Origin: Cyanobium sp. PCC 7001
GTDB taxonomy: Bacteria; Cyanobacteriota; Cyanobacteriia; PCC-6307; Cyanobiaceae
Assembly: GCF_000155635.1 (NCBI RefSeq)
Contig: NZ_DS990556.1
Location: forward strand, 1,346,503 to 1,410,502
Reading direction: 5' to 3'
Length of the DNA: 64,000 nucleotides
A program made the translations under genes and the position numbers. The notes beneath the pieces are model-generated. The model had not been told where the DNA came from. It worked only from the letters and a program-made list of their open reading frames with translations, and did no database searches. Of the stretch, positions 32,469 to 40,960 are shown piece after piece (position 1 is the first letter of the stretch; the number at the start of each line of letters is the position of its first letter).

Positions 32469-33221
32469 ATGCCCTGGGCCCCGGCGCTGGCGATCCCCCT
32501 GGCCCTGGTGGCCTTTCTCTACGCCACGGTGGGCCACGCCGGCGCCTCGGGCTACATCGCGGTGCTGGCCCTGGCGGGGCTGCCGGCGGCCACGATCAAG
32601 CCCTTGGCACTGCTGCTCAACCTGGTTGTGGCCAGCCAGGGCAGCTGGCAGTTCTGGCGGGCGGGCCACCTGCGCTGGCGGCTGTTCTGGCCGGTGCTGC
32701 TGGCCGGGCTGCCGGCGGCCTTCCTGGGGGGCTGGCTGGATCTGCCGGGGGTCTGGTTCCAGCGGCTGGTGGCGCTGGTGCTGCTGGGCTCGGCCGTGCG
32801 CTTCCTGCGTCAGCCACGCGATCCGGAGCGGCTCACCAGGCCGCCGCTGGCGCTGCTGGTGGCCTGCGGTGCCGGCCTGGGGCTGCTGGCGGGGCTCACC
32901 GGCACCGGTGGCGGAGTGTTCCTCACGCCGCTGCTGCTGCTGCGCGGCTGGGCCACCACCCGCCAGGCGGCGGCGGTGTCGTCGCTGTTCATCCTGGGCA
33001 ATTCACTCAGCGGCCTGCTGGGGCTGGCGCTGGTTCGCGGCCCGGCGCTGCCCGCGGCGCCGCCCCAGCTGGGGGTGCTGGTGCTGGCGGTGCTGCTGGC
33101 CGGCATGGCGGGTTCGCGGCTGGGCAGCCGCCACTGGCCGGTGAGCTGGCTGCGGCGGCTGCTGGCCCTGGTGCTGCTGCTGGCGGCGGCCAAGCTGCTT
33201 GGTCTGGGCGGGGAGGGCTGA
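32469..33221 (+). CDS. TauE/SafE-family exporter (second copy)
   Basis: 250 residues from ATG 32469. Family features: TVGHAGASGYIAVLALAG near the N-terminus and GLTGTGGGVFLTPLLLLRG in the second repeat, with about eight membrane helices and Lys/Trp-rich loops. The substrate (sulfite, sulfoacetate or another anion) cannot be assigned. It starts just after the OYE fragment and differs clearly from the copy at 13263. Confidence 0.85.
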   Translation: MPWAPALAIPLALVAFLYATVGHAGASGYIAVLALAGLPAATIKPLALLLNLVVASQGSWQFWRAGHLRWRLFWPVLLAGLPAAFLGGWLDLPGVWFQRLVALVLLGSAVRFLRQPRDPERLTRPPLALLVACGAGLGLLAGLTGTGGGVFLTPLLLLRGWATTRQAAAVSSLFILGNSLSGLLGLALVRGPALPAAPPQLGVLVLAVLLAGMAGSRLGSRHWPVSWLRRLLALVLLLAAAKLLGLGGEG

Positions 33222-33266
33222 GCCGCGCCGGCCGGGGCAGCATGGGGCGGCAGCTGCAGCTCCGTC

Positions 33267-33917
33267 ATGCACCGTGCCGCCACCCTGATTGGAGCCGCCC
33301 TGGCGCTGGCGGGCTGCGGCGAGAGCCAGGCGCCACAGAGGCAGGCTGCCGCCATCACGGGACCGATCAAGATCGAACTCCACCCGAACGACCCCTCGCT
33401 GAGTTTCGGCGTGCTGCCCCGCGGGGAAGAGCGCACCGTGTTCAAGGTGGGGTTCGGTCGCAACGGCATCACCTGTGCGGGCAGCCGTTTCGAGGAGGGC
33501 TACACGCCGGTGGGACGGTTCAAGGTGAATGCGATCCTCAGCGACGACCGCTTCGTGATGGAGCCGGCGTTGGTGGCCCGGTCGGGCAAGAGCGAGGCCG
33601 AGCTGAAGGCCAGCCTGTTCCGCAACATGAACGCGATCGACTTCGACGGCGACGGGGAAACCGGCGAATACGGCATCGGCTACGTGAGCCTGGCTCCGGT
33701 GGACAGCGTGCCGCAGCCCTTCGCCTTCAACACCTACGACGGCCGCTTCCGCTGGTACAGCTTCGCCATCCACGGCAGCAACAACGATGCGCGCATCGGC
33801 CAGCAGGTGACGGGCGGCTGCGTGAACGTGGCCGAGCCGGTGCTGCGCACGCTGCTCGACACGGTGAAGCTGGGCGATGAGGTGGTGATCAGCGCCAAGG
33901 GGCCCTGCACGCCGTGA
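33267..33917 (+). CDS. Lipoprotein with L,D-transpeptidase-like (YkuD) domain
   Basis: 216 residues. A lipoprotein signal (LIGAALALAGC) precedes a beta-rich domain. The C-terminal segment FRWYSFAIHGSNNDARIGQQ then VTGGCVNV has the order H-G ... G-C-V/x-N of YkuD L,D-transpeptidases, which form 3-3 cross-links in peptidoglycan or attach proteins to it; the usual Ser/His before the catalytic Cys is Gly here. An unusual feature is a Ca-like DFDGDGETGEYG loop. Enzyme activity is probable, not certain. Confidence 0.7.
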   Translation: MHRAATLIGAALALAGCGESQAPQRQAAAITGPIKIELHPNDPSLSFGVLPRGEERTVFKVGFGRNGITCAGSRFEEGYTPVGRFKVNAILSDDRFVMEPALVARSGKSEAELKASLFRNMNAIDFDGDGETGEYGIGYVSLAPVDSVPQPFAFNTYDGRFRWYSFAIHGSNNDARIGQQVTGGCVNVAEPVLRTLLDTVKLGDEVVISAKGPCTP

Positions 33918-33948
33918 CGGGGCGGCGGGGTGCAGAGCCTGGTACTGC

Positions 33949-34473
33949 TCAGAAGCTGTCTTCCGTCTGCCCGGCGAAGCGGCCGGTGTAGCTCTCGCTG
34001 CCCTGCAGCTGCTGGAACACGAACTGGCAGATGGCGGTGCCGGGATGCACGGCCAGGGGGGCGGGGCCGAAGTTGCTCATCTCCAGCACCTGCTGGCTGT
34101 CGATCCCCGGCCCCATGAAGGGGGCGCTGATGTGCACCATCAGGCCGAGCCGGGCGAAACGGCTGCGGCCCTCCAGCCAGCCGCACAGGCCGGGCCCCAG
34201 GCGCAGCCGTTCCTGGGTGATGCCCAGCACCGTTTCACCGGGCATGATCAGGATGTGCTGCCCCTGGGGCACCTCGATCTTCTCGGTGAGCTCGCGGTAG
34301 TCGGTGTGCTCCCCCACCGCGATCACGGCGTGCACCTTGCGGAACACCCGGAAGGAGGCGGCGAGGGTGAGGTCGAGGGAGGCGGGGCCGAGCCGCTCGG
34401 GGTTGAAGGGCGTGACCGTGATCGAGCCCTCCTCGATCGCCTGCAGGATCGCCTCTCTCCCGAGAACGGCCAT
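33949..34473 (-). CDS. dcd: dCTP deaminase
   Basis: 174 residues. It deaminates dCTP to dUTP, feeding thymidylate synthesis. Motifs: LGPASLDLTLA (the SxDLxL motif), then EGRSRFARLGLMVHISAPFM (the ExRSSxAR..G..VH motif with the catalytic Glu downstream), and PGTAICQFVFQQL. ATG 34473 fits the family start (MAVLGREAILQAIEEGSITV). It is divergent from the Nif11 gene at 34582. Confidence 0.85.
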   Translation of the reverse strand: MAVLGREAILQAIEEGSITVTPFNPERLGPASLDLTLAASFRVFRKVHAVIAVGEHTDYRELTEKIEVPQGQHILIMPGETVLGITQERLRLGPGLCGWLEGRSRFARLGLMVHISAPFMGPGIDSQQVLEMSNFGPAPLAVHPGTAICQFVFQQLQGSESYTGRFAGQTEDSF

Positions 34474-34581
34474 GGTTGTTCCTGGGGTGGGGCGGTTGTG
34501 GATTGTCTCAGGCGGTGGGCAGCGGCTGGCACGGCCGGGCGCCTCTCGACTATGCATGGAGATGACCCCAGGGATCCTCCC

Positions 34582-34746
34582 GTGTCCAAAGCCCAGCTCA
34601 ACGCCTTCATGGCCAAGGTGGACGCCGATCCCTCGCTCAAGCTGCGGGTGGATGCGGCTGCCGATGCTGCCGCCGTGGTGGCGATTGCCCACGAGGCGGG
34701 CCACAGCTTCTCGCCGGCCTCCTGGAGCCGTTACCTGCGCGGCTGA
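34582..34746 (+). CDS. Nif11-domain small protein
   Basis: A 54-residue protein from GTG 34582, preceded by AGGGA; ATG 34552 is an in-frame alternative. It has the Nif11 pattern: LNAFMAKVDADPSLKLRVDA and AVVAIAHEAGHSFSPASW. Nif11 domains form small proteins of unknown role in cyanobacteria and also serve as leader peptides of nitrile-hydratase-like RiPP precursors. There is no core peptide or Gly-Gly cleavage site and no modification enzyme nearby, so a stand-alone Nif11 protein is more likely. Confidence 0.75.
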   Translation: MSKAQLNAFMAKVDADPSLKLRVDAAADAAAVVAIAHEAGHSFSPASWSRYLRG

Positions 34747-34776
34747 TGATGGGCGCCGTTGCCTGAACCGATCGCG

Positions 34777-34935
34777 ATGAAGCTGCCGGAAGGATGGGCG
34801 GTGTGGCTGGCGGTGCTGGCGCTCAACGCCATGGCAGGCGCGATGTGGTTCGTGAACCGGAACATCGAGCGACCCGAAGCCGGCGGCAGCCTCTGGGCCA
34901 TCCTGCGCTCGCTCGGCTCAGGAGGGGTGGGATAG
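34777..34935 (+). CDS. 52-residue single-pass membrane protein
   Basis: ATG 34777 to TAG 34933. A short N-terminal MKLPEGW is followed by a single hydrophobic helix (WLAVLALNAMAGAMWFV), then NRNIERPEAGGS and LWAILRSLG. It follows the Nif11 gene by 30 bp in the same direction and may be co-transcribed. I recognise no family; such small membrane proteins are easily missed. Confidence 0.5.
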   Translation: MKLPEGWAVWLAVLALNAMAGAMWFVNRNIERPEAGGSLWAILRSLGSGGVG

Positions 34936-35003
34936 GCGATCCGAGCGGCTTCAGGCCGGTTCCCTGGGCACACCTGAAACGACACACTTAGGGTGCTCGT
35001 GAG

Positions 35004-36278
35004 GTGTCGCACCGATCACTTCCCATGCAGTCCGCACGTGATGGCGCCGGCCCGATCCACGCGTTGCTGCAGCAGGCTGACATTGCAATCGGAGGCTCCC
35101 GCCCCTGGGACATCCAGCTGCACCGCCCCGGTGTGCTGGCGGAGGTTCTGGCCGGGGGATCACGGGTTCTCGGTGATGCCTATGTGGAGGGCGCCTGGGA
35201 TTGTGAGGCCCTCGATGAATTCTTCACCCGGCTGATCCTCCTTGGCGCCGATCGCCGCTACAGCCATGGTGGCCAGGGACCGAGGTTCTGGGACCGGCTG
35301 GTCGGTGCGGTCCTGAACCTGCAGTCGATCCAGCGGTCCACCCGGGTCGCCCGCCAGCACTACGACATCCCCAGTGCGGTGTACCAGGCCATGCTCGATC
35401 CATGGCTGCAGTACAGCTGTGGCTACTGGGAGTTTGCCCAAAGCCTGGAGGCCGCCCAGGACGACAAGCTGCGGATGATCTGCGACAAGCTTGACCTCAG
35501 CCCCGGCCAGAGGCTGCTCGACATCGGCTGCGGCTGGGGCGGGCTGGCGGCCTTTGCCGCACGCCACTACGGCGTGGAAGTGGTCGGCATCACCCTCTCC
35601 TCCGAGCAGCTGGTCTTTGCGCGTGAGCACTGGCAGGAGCGTCGTCTGCGTTTCGAGCTCTGTGACTACCGCCACCTGCCAACGCTGGAGCTCGGGCGGG
35701 TTGACCGTGTGGTGTCCGTCGGCATGTATGAGCATGTGGGACGCAGAAATGGCCGAGGTTTTTTCCGCTGTGTGAGCGAGGCCCTGAGCGATCAGGGTCT
35801 GGCGCTGCTGCAGACCATCGGCTCGCGCGGCGGCAGTGGATTCACGGACCCCTGGATCAATGCCCACGTGTTTCCCCATGGTCAGTTGCCGTCTTCGGTG
35901 GACCTGGCCAGCGCCTTCGAAGAACACTTCCTGCTGCAGGACTGGCACAACTTCGGCCACGACTACGACCGCACCTTGATGCGCTGGAACGCCAACTTTG
36001 CCGAAGCCTGGCCAACGCTGAAAGCCGGGATCGACGCGGATCGGCTCCCCTGCCCCGTGGAGCAGTTTCCCCGCTTCTGGCGCTACTACCTCCTGTGCTG
36101 TGCCGCCTTCTTCCGCTCAGGCCAGGGTCAGCTCTGGCAGCTGGTGCTCAGTCCGGCCTCGGCCTCGCTCAACAGCCGCTTCCCCACCTACCGCTCCCAC
36201 CGGCCCCACGCCGCCGCTGGGGCCCCTGGCACTCGCGAGCACGGCGAAAGCCGGCAACGTGTGGATCATCGGCGTTGA
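35004..36278 (+). CDS. cfa: Cyclopropane-fatty-acyl-phospholipid synthase family
   Basis: An SAM-dependent methyltransferase of 424 residues (ATG 35025 is an alternative start). It adds a methylene group across lipid double bonds. Motifs: DAYVEGAWDCEALDEFFTRL, QHYDIPSAVYQAMLDPWLQY SCGYW, the SAM site LLDIGCGWGGLAAFAARHYG (about 170-188), VSVGMYEHVG with the acid for bicarbonate/base catalysis and QTIGSRG. The last 30 residues are Arg/His-rich and not family-like. It may alternatively be a fatty-acid methyltransferase. Confidence 0.85.
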   Translation: MSHRSLPMQSARDGAGPIHALLQQADIAIGGSRPWDIQLHRPGVLAEVLAGGSRVLGDAYVEGAWDCEALDEFFTRLILLGADRRYSHGGQGPRFWDRLVGAVLNLQSIQRSTRVARQHYDIPSAVYQAMLDPWLQYSCGYWEFAQSLEAAQDDKLRMICDKLDLSPGQRLLDIGCGWGGLAAFAARHYGVEVVGITLSSEQLVFAREHWQERRLRFELCDYRHLPTLELGRVDRVVSVGMYEHVGRRNGRGFFRCVSEALSDQGLALLQTIGSRGGSGFTDPWINAHVFPHGQLPSSVDLASAFEEHFLLQDWHNFGHDYDRTLMRWNANFAEAWPTLKAGIDADRLPCPVEQFPRFWRYYLLCCAAFFRSGQGQLWQLVLSPASASLNSRFPTYRSHRPHAAAGAPGTREHGESRQRVDHRR

Positions 36279-36330
36279 AGGGCGTCAGGGTGAGGCCGAA
36301 GCAGGCCGCCGGGATCAGTCATGCGAGCCA

Positions 36331-36489
36331 TCACCAGGCCTCCAGCAGCATGGCGATCATCTCCTGGAGGTTGAACTGCAGTTCATCAAGGGTCTGCCCC
36401 AGGCTGCGGGCGCCGGGGAAGCCAGGAACGCACCCCACGAGCAGCCCCGTGTCGGGACAGCGCTCGATCACAGCGGAGAAGGTGCGCAC
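36331..36489 (-). CDS. hicB: HicB-type antitoxin, short
   Basis: About 52 residues from GTG 36489 (TTG 36516 is a longer alternative). RTFSAVIERCPDTGLLVGCV followed by PGFPGARSLGQTLDELQFNL is the HicB partial RNase-H fold. Typical HicB antitoxins are 70 residues or more; here the frame stops after MIAMLLEAW, so the C-terminal tail is missing. No HicA toxin is present. It follows DUF4926 with a 4-bp gap as the last gene of a three-gene minus-strand unit. Confidence 0.7.
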   Translation of the reverse strand: MRTFSAVIERCPDTGLLVGCVPGFPGARSLGQTLDELQFNLQEMIAMLLEAW

Positions 36490-36493
36490 AGTC

Positions 36494-36742
36494 TCAACCC
36501 CTTGGAGGTGATTCAACGTAGGCAGCCAATGAACGCACAGCGATCAGATCCTGATCACCGATCGCTCGAAGGCTGGCTGATGAAAGCGTCAGGAGAGATT
36601 GCATGCGTCCTGAAGCGGCGACAAACTCAACTTCATAAGTTTCAGGATCGTGAATAGCAACGACAGCCCCAAGATCGCCCGACTGAAGGCCAGCCTCGGA
36701 AATGTCCTGGGTGAGAGCGACTGTCTGGTGCAAGGCAAACAT
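36494..36742 (-). CDS. DUF4926 protein
   Basis: 82 residues with the SH3-like pattern of DUF4926: VALTQDISEAGLQSGDLGAV, then YEVEFVAASGRMQSLLTLSS. In many bacteria DUF4926 is encoded beside a DUF6883 protein in a toxin-antitoxin-like pair; the function is not established. A GGAG lies just before the ATG. It is 3 bp downstream of the DUF6883 gene. Confidence 0.75.
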   Translation of the reverse strand: MFALHQTVALTQDISEAGLQSGDLGAVVAIHDPETYEVEFVAASGRMQSLLTLSSASLRAIGDQDLIAVRSLAAYVESPPRG

Positions 36743-36745
36743 GAC

Positions 36746-37075
36746 TTACTCCGGAAATGCGGTGATGAGCCTTGGCTGATTGGAGTGATCCGCAATCAGC
36801 CAGACTGTTCTGAACTGCCTCGAAGTTCCATTAGGGCCTATCAACTTAGCACTGATCACAACCCTCATCCCGTAGATGCTTCTCAGGGTCTGCGCAACCA
36901 CTCCGGTCCGCCCGTGGTGAAGCAGGTCGTCACGAAGTCTTGTCCAGGCTTCGATGGTGTAGCCGAGGGAGAGGAACACCCTGGCCTTGAACCTTGCGAC
37001 TGGATGCACGCTCGAGAGCAGGTAGTCGCAGATCTTGGCCTTGTCGACAACCGCGTGGTCTGCATGGGGGAGCAT
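36746..37075 (-). CDS. DUF6883 protein
   Basis: 109 residues following the DUF6883 layout: VVDKAKICDYLLSSVHPVAR, FKARVFLSLGYTIEAWTRLR, then VVISAKLIGPNGTSRQFRTV and WLIADHSNQPRLITAFPE. These proteins are small, probably nuclease- or toxin-like partners of DUF4926, but no activity is proven. The gene leads the unit DUF6883-DUF4926-HicB and is divergent from the nuclease-helicase at 37180. Confidence 0.75.
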   Translation of the reverse strand: MLPHADHAVVDKAKICDYLLSSVHPVARFKARVFLSLGYTIEAWTRLRDDLLHHGRTGVVAQTLRSIYGMRVVISAKLIGPNGTSRQFRTVWLIADHSNQPRLITAFPE

Positions 37076-37179
37076 TCGTAGGCCGGGGGATCGCCGCAGG
37101 GCTTCTCCTCCACCAGTGCCACCCCCGTCACCCCTCGCCAGAATCCCCCCAGGCGCCCCCGGTCCGCCCCACTGCCGCC

Positions 37180-39045
37180 GTGATCATCTACCTCGCCACC
37201 CGGGAGGTGTTCCTCCAGCACGTGCGCGAGCAGCGCATCGAGGAGGAGGTGCGCGAGCGCTACATCGCCATCACGGGCCACAAGGTGGCCGCCACCGAAT
37301 TCCGTGCCTGGCAGAACTCACTCCAATGCGTGGGCAACGTGCTGCAGTTCAAGGAGATCCCACCCGAGCTGGGCGTCGCGATCGAGTACAAAATTCACAA
37401 CACCGCCAAGCGGATCGATCTGCTGCTGTCCGGCCGCAACGCCAACGGCGCACCGGCGGCTGTGATCGTGGAACTGAAGCAGTGGGAAACGGTGGAGCCC
37501 ACCGAACTGGATGGGGTGGTGCGCACGTTCCTGGGCAAGGGGCCGCGCGAGACCACGCACCCCTCGTACCAGGCGATCAGCTACGGGGCGCTGCTGCGGG
37601 ACTTCAACACGGCGGTAATGGAGCACGGGATCGCGCTGCAGCCCTGCGCCTACCTGCACAACTGCACCGATGGCAGCGGTATCAGCGACGCGCGCTACGG
37701 GCCCTATCTGGCGCAGGCGCCGGTGTTCCTGCGCCACGACAACGCCGCCATGGCGGCCTTCCTGCGCCGCTGCCTGGAGGTGGGCGACCGGGGCCGCACG
37801 ATCGAGCGGATCCGCGATGGCAAGGCCAAACCCAGCCAGCAGCTGGCCGATGCGGTGGAGCGGATGCTCAAGGGCAACACCGCGTTCGTGCTGATCGACG
37901 AGCAGAAGGTGGTGTTTGAGCAGGCCCTGGCCCTGGCGCGGCGGATCCGTGAGGGGCGCCACACGGTGCTGCTGGTGCAGGGCGGGCCCGGTACCGGCAA
38001 GTCGGTGGTGGCGGTGAACCTGCTGGCCAGGCTCCTGGGGTTGGGCCTGAACGCGCGTTACGTGAGCAAGAACGCAGCACCACGGGCGGTGTACCGGGCC
38101 AAGCTCACCGGTTCCCTGCAGAAGGGCGAGTACGACAACCTCTTCTGCGGCTCGGCATGCTTCGTGGGCTGCCCGGAAGGCTTCTACGACGCCCTGATCG
38201 TGGACGAGAGCCACCGGCTGATGACCAAGACCATCTACGACAAGGAGGGGGAGAATCAGGTCAAGGAGATCATCCACGCCAGCAAGCTGGCGGTGTTCTT
38301 CCTGGATGAGGATCAGCGCGTCACCTTCGATGACATCGGCAGCACGGCCGAGATCGAGACATGGAGCCAGTTCCACGAGGCGGAACTGCAACGGGCCGAG
38401 CTGCCGGCGCAGTTCCGCTGCAGCGGCTCCGATGGCTACCTGGCCTGGCTCGATCAGACCCTGGGCATCCGCCCCACGTCGAATGAGCGGCTCGATCCGG
38501 GCAGCTACGACGTCCGCGTGTTCGACGATCCGGTGGCGCTGCACGAGGCGATCCGCCAGGCCAACCACAGCAACCAGGCGCGGATGGTGGCGGGCTACTG
38601 CTGGAACTGGGCGTCCAAATACCATCCCAACGCCTGGGACATCACGATCGAGCCCTGGGGCTACCGGGCCCGCTGGAACCTCAGCAAGGACGGCAGCGTG
38701 TGGATCATGAAGCCGGGCACGGTGGAGGAGGTGGGCTGCATCCACACCTGCCAGGGCCTGGAGCTGGAAACGATCGGCGTGATCATCGGGCCGGATCTGG
38801 CCTTCCGGGATGGGCAGGTGGTGACGGTGCCGGCGGCAAGGGCGCGCACGGATCAGTCGCTGAAGGGGTACAAGGTGGGCCTGAAGCGCGACCCCCAGGC
38901 GATCCGGCTGAAGGCGGACGCGATCATCCGCAATACGTACCGGACGCTGATGAGCCGGGGCACGAAGGCGTGCTGGGTGTTTGCCTGCGATCCGGAGTTG
39001 AACGGGTGGCTGAAGCAGGTAGCCGGCGGAGTGGAAGAGTTCTGA
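37180..39045 (+). CDS. PD-(D/E)XK nuclease-like + DUF2075 (Schlafen-type) helicase
   Basis: 621 residues from GTG 37180. The N-terminal third has a PD-(D/E)XK-like signature: AIEYKIHNTAKRIDLLLSG (Asp near 79) and AVIVELKQW (E-x-K near 98-100). Then come the DUF2075 P-loop GGPGTGKS (268-275), Walker B ALIVDESH (about 338-345), LAVFFLDEDQRV and late helicase motifs QGLELETIGVIIG. Proteins with this pairing cut or unwind nucleic acid and occur in phage-defence islands; the target is unknown. GC is similar to the chromosome. It is followed by a J-domain and an HNH gene on the same strand. Confidence 0.85.
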   Translation: MIIYLATREVFLQHVREQRIEEEVRERYIAITGHKVAATEFRAWQNSLQCVGNVLQFKEIPPELGVAIEYKIHNTAKRIDLLLSGRNANGAPAAVIVELKQWETVEPTELDGVVRTFLGKGPRETTHPSYQAISYGALLRDFNTAVMEHGIALQPCAYLHNCTDGSGISDARYGPYLAQAPVFLRHDNAAMAAFLRRCLEVGDRGRTIERIRDGKAKPSQQLADAVERMLKGNTAFVLIDEQKVVFEQALALARRIREGRHTVLLVQGGPGTGKSVVAVNLLARLLGLGLNARYVSKNAAPRAVYRAKLTGSLQKGEYDNLFCGSACFVGCPEGFYDALIVDESHRLMTKTIYDKEGENQVKEIIHASKLAVFFLDEDQRVTFDDIGSTAEIETWSQFHEAELQRAELPAQFRCSGSDGYLAWLDQTLGIRPTSNERLDPGSYDVRVFDDPVALHEAIRQANHSNQARMVAGYCWNWASKYHPNAWDITIEPWGYRARWNLSKDGSVWIMKPGTVEEVGCIHTCQGLELETIGVIIGPDLAFRDGQVVTVPAARARTDQSLKGYKVGLKRDPQAIRLKADAIIRNTYRTLMSRGTKACWVFACDPELNGWLKQVAGGVEEF

Positions 39046-39223
39046 CTTATCCGTGTCCATAAGTCATAGGGCGCTTCTGCAGCCCAAGAACTCCATGAAG
39101 TGCTGCTTCGACATGATGGAGGGGAGTCAGTGCGCAGGCCCAGAGCAGGGAGGCAAAGACTGGTGACAAGTTTCCCCACATGCTCGCTCTGGCAGCTATC
39201 AAGAGACCAGCGTGAACTGACCC

Positions 39224-39769
39224 GTGGCAACCCGGTCGCCAAAACGCATCAAACTGGATCGCGCAACCGTTGAAAGACGGATTGAAGAGATTCTTGAAAA
39301 CGGCACACCAAATGCAGAAGTTCTTCTTGCATTTGCCGAATTTATCCACGGGAAACCGTTTCCCGAGCCCGTCTTAACAGTGACACAGCTGAAGGAAGCT
39401 GTGTGCAAGGTATTCGGATGCAAGAATGCCACCGAACTGCGCAAGTCCAATGAATTCAATCTCGCCATGGCAGGCCGAGAGTTCAACCTGAAGACCAAAG
39501 CGGATTGGCTCAAGCTCTATCGTGAGTGGGTCGGAGTGCCGAAGAGCGAACGCGGGAAATCAGGCAGCACTTGCATCAACGGCATTGATGTGCTTGAGAA
39601 CTTCAGGCCCTGGCATGTGTTCTCCCTAGACCCCAAGACAGCCACAGCTGACGACATCAAGGATGCCTTTCGAAAACTCGCCAAGGAACACCATCCGGAT
39701 GCCGGTGGAGATCCTCGCGTCATGGAGCGCCTTCAAAAGATGCGCGATTCACTGCTTGCCTTTATCTAA
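39224..39769 (+). CDS. Protein with C-terminal J-domain-like segment
   Basis: 181 residues from GTG 39224 (start uncertain). The N-terminal two thirds are helical and unrecognised (FAEFIHGKPFPEPVL, QLKEAVCKVFGCKNATELRK). The C-terminus reads FSLDPKTATADDIKDAFRKL, then AKEHHPDAGGDPRVMERLQK, with the HPD tripeptide near 157-159 that is diagnostic of J domains, here at the protein end rather than the start. J domains recruit Hsp70; small J proteins also occur in defence and phage genes. It is 9 bp upstream of an HNH-type gene, so the two are probably an operon. Confidence 0.7.
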   Translation: MATRSPKRIKLDRATVERRIEEILENGTPNAEVLLAFAEFIHGKPFPEPVLTVTQLKEAVCKVFGCKNATELRKSNEFNLAMAGREFNLKTKADWLKLYREWVGVPKSERGKSGSTCINGIDVLENFRPWHVFSLDPKTATADDIKDAFRKLAKEHHPDAGGDPRVMERLQKMRDSLLAFI

Positions 39770-39777
39770 AACGAGGG

Positions 39778-40857
39778 ATGATGGCAACATCGAAGCAACT
39801 CCGAGATGCTTTCTCGTTTCAGGAGACTGCCAAGATTCTTGGCATTAGCGCCAAAAAGCTGGAGAGCATTTGCCAGTTTTTCGATGGCGATACAGACGAT
39901 GAGTGGGAATTGGTCGAAGGCGAGTTCTTCGAGTACGAGCCAGGACAGGCTCAGAGCCGTCGCTTTTACGAAGAGGGCGTGATGGCGATTGCCAAATATC
40001 TTGAAGAGACAGAGGGCGGAAGTATTCTTGCCAAGATCCGAGAGTTCTTCACCCACCATCGAGCCCGCGTGACGCGAACACTCGTCAAGCGGCGAATCAT
40101 ACAAGTTACGCAAGATCGAAGTGCCATTGAGATTCGAGGAAATCTGATCTTTCTACAACAGCGCTCAGTTGTGAGTGTGTTGGGGACGAATGGTAAAGGA
40201 ATGGCAGGAACCATCCGCAGGATCCAAGAGGAGAGTGCTGGCCTAGAGGGTGCAGAGGGCCTTGAGATTGGCATTCACTTTGATGACTTTGAAGGGAAAG
40301 ACCAGCGCCATTGGAGCCAACGCGGTATCGTGCGGCTAGCGAAGACGATGAATGAAAAGGGGCGAATCACGAAGGCACGGAAAGCCTGGGTAAAAGCAGT
40401 CGCGGATGTTGCTGAAGACTGCTTTGAATCCCAGCGAAAGCTGCTCGAGAGCCATGAATCAAGGGTGAAGGCAACCAAAGATCGTGTTCGCCAGAGGGCA
40501 TTGCGCAAGGGTGGCTCTGGTTGTGCAGTATCGGGCTGCAGGCCATCACCATCAGATAAACAGCCAATCGAGTTGGAAGCCCATCACCTCTTTGATGCGA
40601 GCTCTAGGCCAGATCTGGCTGCCTACGAAGACAACCTCATTGTGATTAGCCAAAGTATCCATCAAAACTTCCACAAGTGGATCGGTGCCAAGCCCTGTGA
40701 GCCGAAAGACTTTATCGACTATCTCCTGCGGAATGAGATGAGTTACTTTGACGGGCCTCCCAGCACGCGTAAGCAGAAAGAGAAGAAGCTTGAGAAGCTT
40801 ATGAATCGCCTGGAGTTGCTGCAGGCCCGATTCGAGGGGAATCAACTGCTGTACTAA
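39778..40857 (+). CDS. HNH-type nuclease-like protein
   Basis: 359 residues; GAGGG precedes the double ATG at 39778/39781. The N-terminus contains KQLRDAFSFQETAKILGISA, possibly helix-turn-helix, and a long charged middle. The C-terminal part has CAVSGCRPSPSDKQPIELEA followed by HHLFDASSRPDLAAYEDNLI and SIHQNFHKW (about 244-300), the order of an HNH endonuclease (two metal-binding Cys, HH, N, H). Together with the J-domain protein it resembles a sensor-effector pair. GC is lower than the flanks. Confidence 0.75.
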   Translation: MMATSKQLRDAFSFQETAKILGISAKKLESICQFFDGDTDDEWELVEGEFFEYEPGQAQSRRFYEEGVMAIAKYLEETEGGSILAKIREFFTHHRARVTRTLVKRRIIQVTQDRSAIEIRGNLIFLQQRSVVSVLGTNGKGMAGTIRRIQEESAGLEGAEGLEIGIHFDDFEGKDQRHWSQRGIVRLAKTMNEKGRITKARKAWVKAVADVAEDCFESQRKLLESHESRVKATKDRVRQRALRKGGSGCAVSGCRPSPSDKQPIELEAHHLFDASSRPDLAAYEDNLIVISQSIHQNFHKWIGAKPCEPKDFIDYLLRNEMSYFDGPPSTRKQKEKKLEKLMNRLELLQARFEGNQLLY

Positions 40858-40960
40858 CGCTGCCCCTGAGTAGCAGGCAGGAAACCTGGCTCGCGAAGCA
40901 GAGAGTAGATGGAGGCCTGTACACTCGAGGGGCTTGTTGGGCGTCCCTGGCTAGCAGTTA

